Shown: positions 45,140 through 54,999 of the stretch, one piece after another
Layout: each line of letters opens with the position of its first letter
Position numbering within the stretch: the stretch's first letter is position 1
Source of the DNA: Vombatus ursinus
Lineage: Eukaryota > Chordata > Mammalia > Diprotodontia > Vombatidae
Direction: 5' to 3'
Assembly (NCBI RefSeq): GCF_900497805.2
Contig: NW_020954562.1
Location: 21,540,347-21,604,346 of the forward strand
Length of the DNA stretch: 64,000 bases
The notes under the pieces: generated by a model
The model's input: the letters and a program-made list of their open reading frames with translations, nothing else
Told to the model about the DNA's origin: nothing
The model's database searches: none
Made by a program: the position numbers and the translations under genes

Positions 45140-45235
45140 GAACTTTAAATTGTAAGCTCCTTAAGGTCAGGAACTGTCTTTTACCTCTGGTATTTAACCT
45201 GGTGTCTTTCACATAGTAAATGATTAATAAATGTT
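45140..45235 (+). repeat. L2 3' end, sense
   Basis: TTGTAAGCTCCTTAAGGTCA, GGAACTGTCTTTTACCTCTG and GATTAATAAATGTTTATTT are a typical L2 terminus. Confidence 0.75.
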
Positions 45236-45239
45236 TATT

Positions 45240-45497
45240 TGGGACAGCTAGGTAGGTAGAGTAGGTAGAGTAGATAGAGTGCCAGGCCTGGAGTTAGGAA
45301 AACTCAACTTCCTAAGTTCAAATCTGGCCTCAGACACTTACTAGCTGTTTGACCCTGGGCAGGTCACTTAACCCGGTTTGCTTAGGTTTCTTCATCTGTA
45401 AAATGAACTGGAGAAGGAAATGGCAAACCACTCCAGTGTCTTTGCCAAAAAAAACCCCAAATGGGCTCACAATTAGTCTGACACACAATAACAACCA
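45240..45497 (+). mobile_element. Marsupial CORE-SINE (long form) with repeated head
   Basis: GGGACAGCTAGGTAGGTAGA and further GTAGGTAGAG units show a small tandem expansion in the head. The rest is canonical: ACTAGCTGTTTGACCCTGGG, AACTGGAGAAGGAAATGGCA, AACCACTCCAGTGTCTTTGC. It inserted at the very end of the L2 copy to its left. AATGTTTATT and AATATTTATT flank it as a possible target duplication. Confidence 0.88.
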
Positions 45498-45639
45498 AAA
45501 AATATTTATTGACTGACTGACTAGACTCTCTGAAATCTATGCCTAGAACATGGACCCTGTGTTAAGATCTCTGGGGTAGAGACTGGAACTGCAATTTCAT
45601 CAATATATTGATAGTTGATAACTCTGGATTTCAGGAAGT

Positions 45640-45925
45640 GCTCTCTGCCAGTGCAGGTGGGCAACTTTTTAGCAACTTGGTGTCTTTGTGAATTACCTAG
45701 ACCACTGAGATAGTAGGTGACTTGCCCAGGGTCACTGTACTTCAGCGACACAAATTAGATATAGGTTTTCCTGGCTCTGAGGACAGCTCTCTTTTCCCCC
45801 TGGCCTCTCTTTATCTGGAATAATGCCAGCATTTTACAATCTGGATTTTGAGACTCAGAGAAAGTCAGTAACTTTCCTCACACAGAAAGTTCATGGTAAC
45901 AGACTAGAACCTAGCTTGCCTGATA
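45640..45925 (-). repeat. MIR fragments, antisense
   Basis: TAGGTGACTTGCCCAGGGTC (45714) and GATATAGGTTTTCCTGGCTC give one copy. ATCTGGATTTTGAGACTCAG and AGACTAGAACCTAGCTTGCC give a second, weaker one. Confidence 0.55.
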
Positions 45926-46219
45926 TTAGCCAGTCACTGGATAAGGCAGGCAAAGGATCTCTGTCATAGAAGAAATGAGAGGCATCCTTCACTACGAAGA
46001 ATATGCTATGGGATTTTATTTTGCTTTTAATCTTATAAGGCCCCTTGTTTGTGCCTCCTATTATTTCTGCTTGCTGGTGGAAAGGCTTTTCAGCCTAAGT
46101 TTGTTTTGTTTTCCTTTTTTCTCAGTCTCTCCAAATCAGAGGTTAAGCCTATTTAGGTAAGCCATGTACCTACTTATTCTAATATCTTAGTCCACTAGTA
46201 ACAAAATCAAATCGAACTG

Positions 46220-46520
46220 ATCCCTGCAGGCCTCTTGTTGACTTAGAAAACCACAAATTGCCGTTATTTTTGTTGTATTGTATTTTGAGTAATTTTTTTT
46301 TTTTAGGCAGTTGAGGTTAAGTGACTTGCCTAGGGTCACACAGCTAGTAAGTGTCAAGTGTTTGGTCTGAGGTCAGATTTCAACTCAGGTCCTCCTGACT
46401 TCAGGGCCGGTGCTCTATCCACTGCGCCACCTAGCTGCCCCTATTTTGAGTAATTTTGTTAAATATTTCCCAAGTATATTTTAACCTACTTCACTATACT
46501 GGTATACGCTTGACACCTCC
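46220..46520 (-). mobile_element. hAT MITE (GGTGTCAAACTC family), split by a SINE
   Basis: TCCCTGCAGG, TTGACTTAGAAAACCACAAA, AAATATTTCCCAAGTATATT and GCTTGACACCTCC match the antisense interior and end of the element at 13635. A SINE with perfect duplication (46281-46457) sits in the middle. The left inverted repeat is not preserved. Confidence 0.75.
46281..46457 (-). mobile_element. Marsupial CORE-SINE with exact 16-bp TSD
   Basis: TATTTTGAGTAATTTT is present at 46281-46296 and 46442-46457. Between them is a complete antisense short-form SINE ending CGCCACCTAGCTGCCCC. The perfect duplication marks it as younger than the hAT element it entered. Confidence 0.97.
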
Positions 46521-46629
46521 GTTTAGACAGCAGTGGCTTATGGGTGCTGATTGGCACTGAGCTGAGGCTAAAACAAACAGTAATATTTTTAAGGTACTAT
46601 GGAGAGGCAGCTGGCACCAGTCTGAAGAG

Positions 46630-46800
46630 CCAGTGTGATGCAATAGAAAACACAGTCGTCTTGAAATTGAGAGATCTGGATATGATGATTCCAGACACTG
46701 GTGACTAGGAGTAAGTCATCTAAACTTTGAATCTTGCTTTTCTCATGTCAAATGGGAACAAAACTACAGACACCTTCCTACCTATAGTGCTAAACCTCAT
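46630..46800 (+). repeat. MIR/CORE-SINE fragment, sense
   Basis: CAGTGTGATGCAATAGAAAA, TCTTGAAATTGAGAGATCTG and AGTAAGTCATCTAAACTTTG are in MIR order. Diverged. Confidence 0.55.
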
Positions 46801-47254
46801 TGCACCTATAAATGTCTGTTGTTGTTCTATTTGTACTGTTACTGCCAGGTTAAGAAATAAAGAAAGGAGATAGTCTAGACCTCATTAAAATAGAGGATTA
46901 ATTTTTCCAAAGTATAAAGAGTACTACAGATAAGGCATAACTTTTCAAAAAAGACTAACCCCTAGGTTGATTTGGCTTCATACAGAGAAGTGAGAAGCTT
47001 TGAACTTACCTCATCCAATTGTGGGTTGTATGTCCTGTACTAATTGTACATTAATCATAGTTCCTTGTGCTACTTTAGAAAATAGCCTAGTGTTCTGATT
47101 TTTGGAAAGTTGAATGAAATCTGATTGTGCATACTAGTTACGAGACTGGTTACTAGTTACCCCATTAGACTGAGGGAAAATAAAGCAAACCAATTTACAG
47201 GGATTATAGGTAGGAACTAATATCATAAAGCCAGGATTCTATTTTGGACCGAGA

Positions 47255-47380
47255 GGCATTATGGTATGGTGGATAGAGAGCTAATCTTAGAGTCACAAAG
47301 ACTGGGGTTCCAGCTCCTCTGATCCATACTGGCTGTGTGACCCTGAACAAGTCATTTAACCACTTAGTTCTATAGAAGTA
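47255..47380 (+). repeat. CORE-SINE fragment, sense, cut by a SINE
   Basis: GGCATTATGGTATGGTGGAT, AGAGTCACAAAGACTGGGGT, GGCTGTGTGACCCTGAACAA and GTCATTTAACCACTTAGTTC. It stops where the SINE at 47376-47544 inserted. Confidence 0.75.
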
Positions 47381-47544
47381 ATTTTTTTTTTTTTTTTTTT
47401 TTTGGCTGGGCAATGGGGTTAAGTGACTAGCCCAGGGTCACATAGCTAAGTGTCAGGTGTCTGAAGTCAAATTTGAACTCAGGTCCTCCTGACACCAAGG
47501 CTGGTGCTCTATCCACTGAGCCACCTAGCTGCTCAAGTAATTTT
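47376..47544 (-). mobile_element. Marsupial CORE-SINE with 10-bp TSD
   Basis: AAGTAATTTT is duplicated at 47376-47385 and 47535-47544. Between them are a long T-run, GGGTTAAGTGACTAGCCCAG, CAGGTCCTCCTGACACCAAG and GCCACCTAGCTGCTC. Confidence 0.92.
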
Positions 47545-47551
47545 CTAATAC

Positions 47552-47744
47552 AAGGGTTCTTAACCTTTTTTGTTTCATTGACTCCTTTGGTAATCTGGTA
47601 AAGCCTATGGACCCATTCTCAGAATAATATTTTATATACATAAAAATAAAATTCATAGTAATATTAAAAATGGAAATTATGTTGAAATATAATAATCAAA
47701 ATGTATATGTTTTAAATTAATGGACCCTAGGTTAGGAGCCCTTC
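47552..47744 (+). mobile_element. hAT MITE (GGTTCTTAACC family), complete
   Basis: Ends AAGGGTTCTTAACC and GGTTAGGAGCCCTT are imperfect inverted repeats. Flanking 8-mers TCTAATAC (47544-47551) and TCTAAGAC (47745-47752) agree at seven of eight positions. The interior has ACTCCTTTGGTAATCTGGTA, AGCCTATGGACCCATTCTCA and AATTAATGGACCCTA. Confidence 0.85.
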
Positions 47745-48864
47745 TCTAAGACAGTAAGTCTTAAGAAGCTACTGAATTTTTTTGTTACCAGGAATATTCC
47801 AACTAATGAAACCACAGGGCCAGTCCTTGTCCCCTATGTTCTTATACAATTTACTTTCTTCTGTATACGTTATTTTCTTCATGAAAGATGGATGTAATAG
47901 TTCCTTGCTTCCCTGGGGGTTTTGAGGAGGCTTAATTAAAGGTTTGGGAAATACTTTGAGATCTATGGATGAATCACTATATGAGTGCTAAATATGATTA
48001 ATAATTACTGAGGAGAGCAGGCCATTTCTTTAAATTTCATAGTAATTAAAACTGCTGGCTTTAAGTGGAGAACTAACATTATGAAGGCAAATATGTCTGT
48101 ACCAAGATTATTATAGCTGGGAAAATCACTAAAAGAAAGTGTTGCATTCTTAGATATTTGGAATAAATGGCGCTATATCTTGACTGAACTATATTGTTAA
48201 GGGTTCTTTTGTTTTTGTTTTTTGCTATTCTTGTAAAAATTTCCCAACATGTAAATTGTCTAAATTAGAGATGTATGGGAGAGGATACATTTTTGCCCAA
48301 ATCAAGGAGATCCTATGTAGTGAAAATGTTTTGGTTTCCCTTGTGTCAAATGTTATTAACGTATTTCTCTTAAAATATTAACATTCACTTTGTTAGAGGA
48401 TTGTGCTTTATTTGCTATTATGTCTCACTTGCTTATTTGAGTGTTATTTTATGGATTATCAGTGGCAAACCATGGTCTCTCCTCACTCGGTCACTAGCAT
48501 AAAACCAAGGTGTGGAAGAATTGGTGGTAGTGGATGAATAGATTGTGAAACTGTGTCACCTGTCAGGATTTGAAGGATTAGGCTCCCCTGATAAAGTCAG
48601 ATTGTATTTTATGAGAAGGGGCAGATCATCAGCCTAAGTTAAGTATCAGGAACTAGTTTATAGCCTGGTCTGAGGACCAATATATATCAGGTTAACTAAA
48701 CTGGAATTGGGAGATTGGGACTTAGGAGCTAGATAATCAGGTTTGGGTCAGGAAAACTTGACTGGACAGGGCAGCAAAAGTTGATTTCAATTTTACTAGT
48801 TTGATTTGCTCTGACTTCTTGCCACAAGATTGGAAACTCTTTGAGGACGAGGACTTTGATACAT

Positions 48865-48910
48865 CCATCCATATAGATGTGTGTGTGTATGTGTGTGTGT
48901 ATACATACAC
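48865..48910 (+). repeat. Short (GT)n microsatellite
   Basis: GATGTGTGTGTGTATGTGTG and GTGTATACATACACC. The antisense open frames through it are chance. Confidence 0.85.
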
Positions 48911-49029
48911 CCTGTTGTATCAATCAGTGTTAAAAGTAATAGTAGAAATATGCTACTTGGCTTTTTAAGGGAGTTCTGATTAGTTACAGTATTTGTAAGT
49001 AGGGTAAAGACAGAAAACAAATTTGAGTT

Positions 49030-49190
49030 CATAGTATCATAGCCTTAGAAATTATCTGGTCCAGTCCCTTATTTTATAGATGTAGAAATTGAGGGTCCCA
49101 GAGATTCAATGACTTGTCCAAGGTCACACAGTAAATGGAAAAGTTGAGATTAGAACTTGGCTTCATAACACCAAAGGAATTCTTCCTAGT
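49030..49190 (-). repeat. MIR-like fragment, antisense
   Basis: TTATCTGGTCCAGTCCCTTA, TTTTATAGATGTAGAAATTG and ATGACTTGTCCAAGGTCACA are an antisense MIR-like unit. Confidence 0.7.
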
Positions 49191-50560
49191 GAATTGTAAA
49201 GTCAAGAGACTAGGTAAAACCTTGTCATGTAAAAGCTAGTTTTAAGTGTTCTGGATTATCCTTTATTTTGTATTATGCATACCTTGTTTTCCCTCCAAAG
49301 GGCAAGTAGTCAGAATCCGAGATAAAACAAATTATTGAAAATTCCAAAGGAATTTTTTTTTTTACTTTAAATGCATTATATTCTATATTTATCCAAGTGG
49401 GATTTATGATAGGCCAGCAATAAAGCATGCTAACTTTATTTTATTAACTGTGTATTGTGTAGAAATTATGCAGGTTAAAAAAAGTGGGGTGGTATATTGA
49501 ATTTTATATTAATTGATGATTGTGAAAAATGAGTTTCACTCACCCCTCTCCACCCCTCCTTTTTTTTGCTTTTTGAGGAGGCGCATGTCTCCCAAAACCA
49601 TGCAAAGCTTGTCAAATGTGCATTTTCTAAATACCTAGTTGATATTTGTGTTCTGTGGTACAGCAAGATATTTGGAGGGTGGGGAAGGGAGAGATGTTGT
49701 CAAACCCATTTCTTTATCTTTCACCTTGGTGAGGGAAAATCATATTTTAGTTCAAAGCTGTTCAAGTAAGTCCCTGCTCCTTATTCCCACCCTGTCTCCA
49801 GTGATATTATTTGGAGTCAGCAATCAATGGATTCCATCCCTCTGGGACTTGCTTAACCTCCAGAAGCTGATATAATACAGGCAAGAGCTTGTTACTTTAT
49901 CTAAATTGTCCATCTCTACCTTAATGAGTGAAATGGTTAAGTGTGCATGTTGGGTGGGTGGGTGGGGGGCGGTGGCCGGGTGGGCGAGCCTCAAGGAATG
50001 TCTACCATTTGAGCTGAATATTTCACTGTATATAGGGAGAGGGAGGGTGAGAGAGAAATCGACTTACATCACTAGAACTGCATTGAGTTGTGAGCCTGTG
50101 CAGGTTAAGAGAGAGACTACAGTGTCTTGCTTTCTGCAGGAAGCAGCAATGCCGTTTGTTTCCTAAGTGGAATTTTTTTATTTAGAAAAGGAAGCTTTCT
50201 CTCTACCCAGGAAATGGCTTTCCTTGTGCGTTGCTATGCCAACTGCCTGCAGCCATGGTCCTCCAAAGTAAGCACAATAATGTAATTATATCGGTGTATT
50301 GCATCCAGACTCATGATTCTCGAGATTTTGTGTGTGCATGTGTTGTGTTTCTGTTAGTGACTCTCTTGGTAGTAGACGTGCTTGCATTGAGAGTGAGGGG
50401 CAGACATCATTAAATTAAATGTCCATCAATGTCATGCTGCTAAGATTAATTGTGCAAACTTGGTTAGTTGAGTGGAACAGAGATCACTGGTCACCACTGT
50501 CAGCATCATTAGCAGCCAGGGAGGAGGTTGGTCCCTGTTCACACGCTCTGCCCTGATTTT

Positions 50561-50605
50561 CTCTCTCTCTCTCTCTCTCTCCCTCTCTCTCCCTCTCTCC
50601 CTCTT
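50561..50605 (+). repeat. (CT)n tract
   Basis: CT units and CCCTCTCT units follow CTGATTTT. It lies in the putative leader region. GAGA-like tracts can occur in promoters, but nothing here proves a role. Confidence 0.9.
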
Positions 50606-51015
50606 CCACCTCCTTTCCCTCTTCTTCTTGGTTGGAGGGGGTCTGTGTGTGATTGCAAATGAAACAAGAGTATTAACAATGCTTGACTGAATGCTAGAGG
50701 CTGGTTCCTACACCATCCTGACTAATATAATACTGTATTAAGCCTTTTTAAAGGGAGTCTGTGTGCAGTCAGCCATTTTAGCTTTTTTTTCTTCCTTTTC
50801 TTTTTTCTCTTGTTCCTCAGTCTCAAAAATGGTCTTGTTTTCTTGGAAGACTGTTAGATGTGTAAGGTTTCACCAGGCTTGTGACAACCTAAGATGCTTA
50901 GAGTTTCAGGGTTATAAAAATGGAGACGAACACCATCGGTTGGATGGCTTTTCGGTACTACAAGTGTGAGGATTTTTTTAAGCTCACCAATAGTGACACT
51001 TTATACTGCAGCTTG

Positions 51016-51061
51016 GTTTCCCTCTCCTATTTTTTTTTTTCTTTTTAATTTAATGCTGTAG
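51016..51061 (+). promoter_or_regulatory. RAPGEF2: Candidate 3' splice site before the alternative coding exon
   Basis: A long pyrimidine tract (GGTTTCCCTCTCCTATTTTT then TTTTTCTTTTTAATTTAATG) ends in CTGTAG. It looks like a strong acceptor, so the coding exon may begin at 51062 and be spliced from an upstream noncoding exon. The alternative is a single first exon that starts upstream and runs through. Confidence 0.5.
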
Positions 51062-51131
51062 AGGGTGACTTGCCATCCATGAGAGATTGGTACATGATGT
51101 GTAGATTCAGTTCAGCATATGTTTCTTCATT
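51062..51131 (+). other. RAPGEF2: Probable 5' UTR of the short-isoform exon
   Basis: The 70 bases before the start codon, if the acceptor at 51061 is used. A TAG at 51102-51104 is in frame with the main ATG, so translation cannot start further upstream in that frame. Two short upstream frames are present; the first is listed separately. The second begins at 51119 and overlaps the main start out of frame, stopping at 51157. Confidence 0.55.
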
Positions 51132-51135
51132 ATGA
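51079..51135 (+). promoter_or_regulatory. Upstream ORF ending on the RAPGEF2 start codon (ATGA)
   Basis: An 18-codon frame starting CCATCCATG reads MRDWYMMCRFSSAYVSSL. Its stop TGA (51133-51135) overlaps the main start ATG (51132-51134). Its start has a T at -3, which is weak, and a second pair of ATGs (residues 6 and 7) is in the same frame. Such start-stop overlaps can allow leaky scanning or reinitiation. That role is inference. Confidence 0.6.
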
Positions 51136-51191
51136 AACCACTAGCAATCCCAGCTAATCATGGAGTTATGGGCCAGCAGGAGAAACATTCA
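51132..51191 (+). CDS. RAPGEF2: RAPGEF2 alternative first coding exon (MKPLAIPANHG)
   Basis: Sixty coding bases read MKPLAIPANHG then VMGQQEKHS, followed directly by a strong GTAAGT donor. From memory this is the N-terminus of the canonical human RAPGEF2 protein (about 1500 residues), which continues LPADFTKLHL. The start has A at -3, and an in-frame TAG lies 30 bp upstream. The exon ends on a codon boundary, like the microexon at 23030, so both N-termini can join the same LPADF exon. This isoform omits the N-terminal cNBD-like domain encoded further upstream and keeps the second cNBD, REM, PDZ, RA and Cdc25-homology domains encoded beyond the window. RAPGEF2 activates Rap1/Rap2 at membranes and junctions and in neurons. 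Transcription from a separate internal promoter is likely, given the 28-kb gap. Confidence 0.95.
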
Positions 51192-53739
51192 GTAAGTATT
51201 GCAAAATGCTGCTTGTGCTATCGGTAGGATATCATAGTAAACTGCTTTTAAATGGAAGTTGTTTCTGCTTCTCTTCAAGGGAAAGTATTTTGGAGGGCTT
51301 AATGTTTCTTTGGTTGGGAGGGTAAGTTGGTCTGACTTGTTTGTCCAGTTTTTTACTTTATTATTATTGGTTAAATTTTTGTGGTTATTTTACTTAAGAC
51401 TTTTATTTAAAAAATAATTATTGGAAAACATATGATAGCTAATTATTTTAATCAGAACCGAGGAAGATGACTGTTGTTTTAACTTAATGGATTACAGTTT
51501 AAAAAATATTTTAGAGTTCATAAGTAGAGTGACGTGCCATGAGATGGGTTGCTTAGAATGAGCTTTCATGATGTAGAACTTTGAGTGAAGGAGGGCTTTG
51601 GCTATTAATTTGGCAATGCATATATTAATGAGATACATATGTTGATTTAATATACATTAAAAGTGTGTGCAGGGGGGAAATACTAGGGAAAAAATGCCAG
51701 AAGTACTGGTGCTTTCTAATTGATCCCATGAGTCAGCTACACCTCTGTCATGTTGTAGTCCCAGGAGACAGCTAGTGTTGTTTGTGAGAAACACATTTAT
51801 AAACCTAACACCAAATCTTGGCCTCAAGTGTCAGGAACGCAGCTTTGTTTTGCTACTTATATAAAAGCATGTTAAAAGTTCATTACACCTTCCCAATTTG
51901 CCTGATTTACATCACAAAATTTGAAGCACATTGAAATTGCTTCTAAGCAGTTGAGGTGATAGTGTCTGATTAGTCTTGAAATTCATTTATCCTTAAGTAG
52001 TAGCATCTTATTGTAACTTTAGTTGTAGTTCACATTCCTATGGTGTTTAAAGGCTTAAAAAGCACTTTCCTCACGAAAGTGTGGATGTCAATTCAACATA
52101 TGAACTATATTTTACATATTGGAGAATGGAGGTAGTGGGAGGATATATAGTATTAAACTTTTCCTGAACTAAAAAGTTCCTAAATATGGGGAAATGCATG
52201 GCTAAGACTTGGGGAATTAATTGAAAGAAAGACTCTAAAAGCATGTAGTTTTAGTCAAATGGCAGGGTTCCTTGTCAATCTTAGCTTTTACCAGCTGTCA
52301 GTAAGAATGTTAGCATTTTTTTTCCTTTTCACAGTTACCTCTTGGGGGAAAAAAGATTTAATTTCTGTTTTATTGAAACTTCATATGTATAGGGGAAAAA
52401 AAGAAGGAATAGTTCTGGGGAGATGATAGAAACTAAAAATAGATTTCTTATCAAACATCTAACAGTTTTTTTTTATCAAGTGCATGTTAAGTCCACACAT
52501 TTTAAACAGTTTTATTCCATATGTAAAAATAAAGAAATGAGTACCAATTTCATTCAGTTTGGTACTTTAGTAGAATTTTTGAAGTATTTTAATTATTAGA
52601 TGTATTACCATTTACTAAGTTAGAAGCTTTATAAAGTAGTAGTATAGATACCTCTATATTCAATTGGTAATAGAGATCTCACTCCCTAAACTTATTTGCT
52701 AAATAGCCATTTGATTTTTTTTTTTTTAATTTAGGATTTGGTTGATATAAGCATTTTAAAGTAGTGATATAGGTATGGAGTTGCATAGAAGAAAACTTGA
52801 AGGAAATATTATATGCATCAAATTAGTATCTCTCCTTTTTGACTTTTGCTAACAGAACATTACCTTTGAAATATGAGGTAGTAGAGGGGTATTTGTGAGT
52901 TTGGTAAGTTCTTTGCCAACTTCCTTATTACTTTTAAAAATGAACACTGCTGCCCTTCTTGTGTAGCCTTGCCTCCTAGGCATATGTAGAGAAGGAAGGC
53001 AGCGGGTCAAGACATGAGTTCGAGTTGTGTCTCTGGTATAAAGTGGCTTTGTGATGGTAAGCAAGCACTTGAAAGATCAGTGCCTCGGGCAACTCTCAAA
53101 AATTTTGTCAGTTGCAGACAACATTGGTTGATCTGCATTGGCAGAGGGAGATGTTTCATCAGAAGCTCAACAAAGCAATGAAAGAAAGCACAGATGTGGT
53201 CCATATCTATTTTGATCTTACTCTCATTCAATTGTAATAAATTATCCCTTTCACATTGCTGGGGTTAGGGGCACAGTGCTCCAATGATCTGGAAAATCCC
53301 ATAAAAGAAGTCTGAATTTTTTTCTTTTTCTTATATGGGGTGTTTATAGTACCATATTGTAAACTTTGGATTAAGTATTTGGTCATAGGCTCTGTGTCAT
53401 CTGCTGGCCTACACTTGTCATCTGTATGTAGCTTCTGCAAAAGTCCCCCCAAAAATTCCCATTTAATTTCTTATGCCAACTACAGTATATTGAAACCATG
53501 ATGGAAAAAGTCACGATGTGGAAGGGATAACTGTATTTGTTTTATGATTTGTGTCTTTCAGAGGTGTGATTTATTATTGGTTGATTTCTGAACTGGTAAA
53601 TGATGTCACAGTTGATAGTTTTCAGAAATGAATTTGGGTCCTTTTGACAATACTTTTGTGAGTTTTCCACTTGGGTGTCCACAGTTTGTCATTTTTCACA
53701 ATAGAAAAAATTTAAATTGAATAGAAAACCCTACCAATA

Positions 53740-53870
53740 GGAACAGAATGTAGAATTACTTAGAATACTGAGAAGTCAAGTGACTTTTCCAGGGGTCATA
53801 CAGCTAATATTCATCTGAAGTTGAACTTGAATCCTGATCTTCCAAGCTGGTTAATATCCACTATTTTATG
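53740..53870 (-). repeat. MIR fragment, antisense
   Basis: GTCAAGTGACTTTTCCAGGG, GTCATACAGCTAATATTCAT and CTTGAATCCTGATCTTCC form an antisense CORE. Confidence 0.65.
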
Positions 53871-54569
53871 ATCTCTAATTATGCCTTGTTTTTACCCTTT
53901 CCTAATAATTCTGGAAAATATTACATAAGTTAATTACAAACTTTTATTATGGGAATGTCATGTATTTCACTTGAAGGGAGACACTTAAAATATGTGTACA
54001 TGAAGCGCTTTTGAGCAACAAGTAGTAATTTTTAAAAATTATGATGTTGCTATAGTTCTGCAATGTGTACCTCTGTTACTAAGGTAATTTGTTAATCCTA
54101 CCACCTGAAAGTGTCTTTTACTTGTAAGTATTGTATTTCTAGAAATTCCTTTATTCATTTAGCCCACTCATGTAGTGTACTGTTTCACACATGCAAAATG
54201 GTCACTAGTTATCTTATGGATAGTGTGCCTTAGAAGATAACTTATTTAAGTGCAGAGAATAACTTGCTCACTTGGCAGGATCTGATCCAATTAAAATAAG
54301 ATATAATCTGACTAATTAACACTGAGAATTTTTATCATCAGAGTGTTAGTCAGCTATTTCCTCCAGTTAGTATCAATTTCTGGAGTATGATCTATCAAAA
54401 TAAAAAGTTCTGTTTGAGTTAGCAACTTTCGACTTTACCCGTTATGACATTTTTAGCACTGTCAGTCTAAGAGCATGTTGGTATTGTCATTCCTCACACC
54501 TCTGGTACATAAAATGTACCTCAGAGTTACATTGAAGTTGATTTGTGCATGAATTAACAAAAGAATGAA

Positions 54570-54760
54570 TAAAAAAGCATTTATTAAGTGCCCACCATAT
54601 GCCAGGCCTATGTGCTAGGTATTGGGCCTTCAGTCAGTCAGAAGAGACTTATTAAGCACTTAACTACATGAAGGGCACCATGTTAAGTATTAGGAATATA
54701 AAAAAAGGGGGGAGGGAGAGGCGTCCTAGCACTCAAGTAACTTCATTCTAATGGAGAAAT
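54570..54760 (+). repeat. TTTATTAAG-type L2-like repeats, two copies
   Basis: AAAGCATTTATTAAGTGCCC with GCCAGGCCTATGTGCTAGGT, and then AGAGACTTATTAAGCACTTA with CCATGTTAAGTATTAGGAAT. The second copy follows the first directly. Confidence 0.75.
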
Positions 54761-54999
54761 GGGTGGGCTTCTTAAGTTTCATGCTTATGTCACCACCATC
54801 TTTAAAACATGCAAACACATTCACATACATGCACACTAACTTGGTTTTACCCTTTTTCGATATAGTATAATCTCTTTTCCCCGATAAGATCCTCAAATGT
54901 GTGGTCTATTTGTTTTGTATCCACATTTGTGTCTTTCCATCTTTGTCTTGTAGTCTTCATCTTCTGTAATGTGACTTCTGTTTCCTTTACTGTCCTGAA

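Larger units (their letters stand above)
44390..45145 (+). mobile_element. hAT element (GGTTCTTAACC family) split by two SINEs
   Basis: It starts CAGAGGTTCCTAACTGTTTT and GTGTCATGGACCCCTTTCGC. It resumes after the first SINE with CTCCAGGATCCCTTTCCAGA and after the second with ATAATGTTTTTAAATAAAGA, and ends near ACACCCAGGTTTATGAACTT. The related copy at 47552-47744 shows the shorter internal layout. No transposase frame is visible. Confidence 0.7.
23048..51061 (+). other. RAPGEF2: Long RAPGEF2 intron up to the alternative first exon
   Basis: About 28 kb with no coding exon I can support. The downstream exon starting LPADF, expected next, is absent. Repeats are listed separately. Apparently unique stretches with nothing else I recognise include 23050-24730, 27050-28320, 32180-33830, 33960-35080, 38560-39240, 39400-41150, 42240-43290 and 47760-48860. 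Confidence 0.75.
49550..51061 (+). promoter_or_regulatory. RAPGEF2: Candidate promoter / leader region of the short RAPGEF2 isoform
   Basis: About 1.5 kb directly upstream of the alternative first coding exon is free of recognisable SINEs and LINEs, unlike its flanks. A TATA-like TATATAG is at 50029-50035. A good donor-like GTAAGC is at 50268. Together with the acceptor-like tract at 51016-51061 they would allow a noncoding first exon of roughly 200 bp. There is no CpG island; only a short G-rich patch lies at 49947-49990. A (CT)n tract lies at 50561-50605. The promoter role is inferred from position. Confidence 0.4.

Noticed and set aside
49947-49995. G-rich patch GGTGGGTGGGTGGGG as a CpG-island promoter
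   Set aside because: Too short and with too few CG pairs to be a CpG island.
50763-50969. 68-residue open frame just upstream of the short-isoform exon
   Set aside because: No recognisable domain, out of the RAPGEF2 splice pattern, and best explained as chance in the leader or promoter region.
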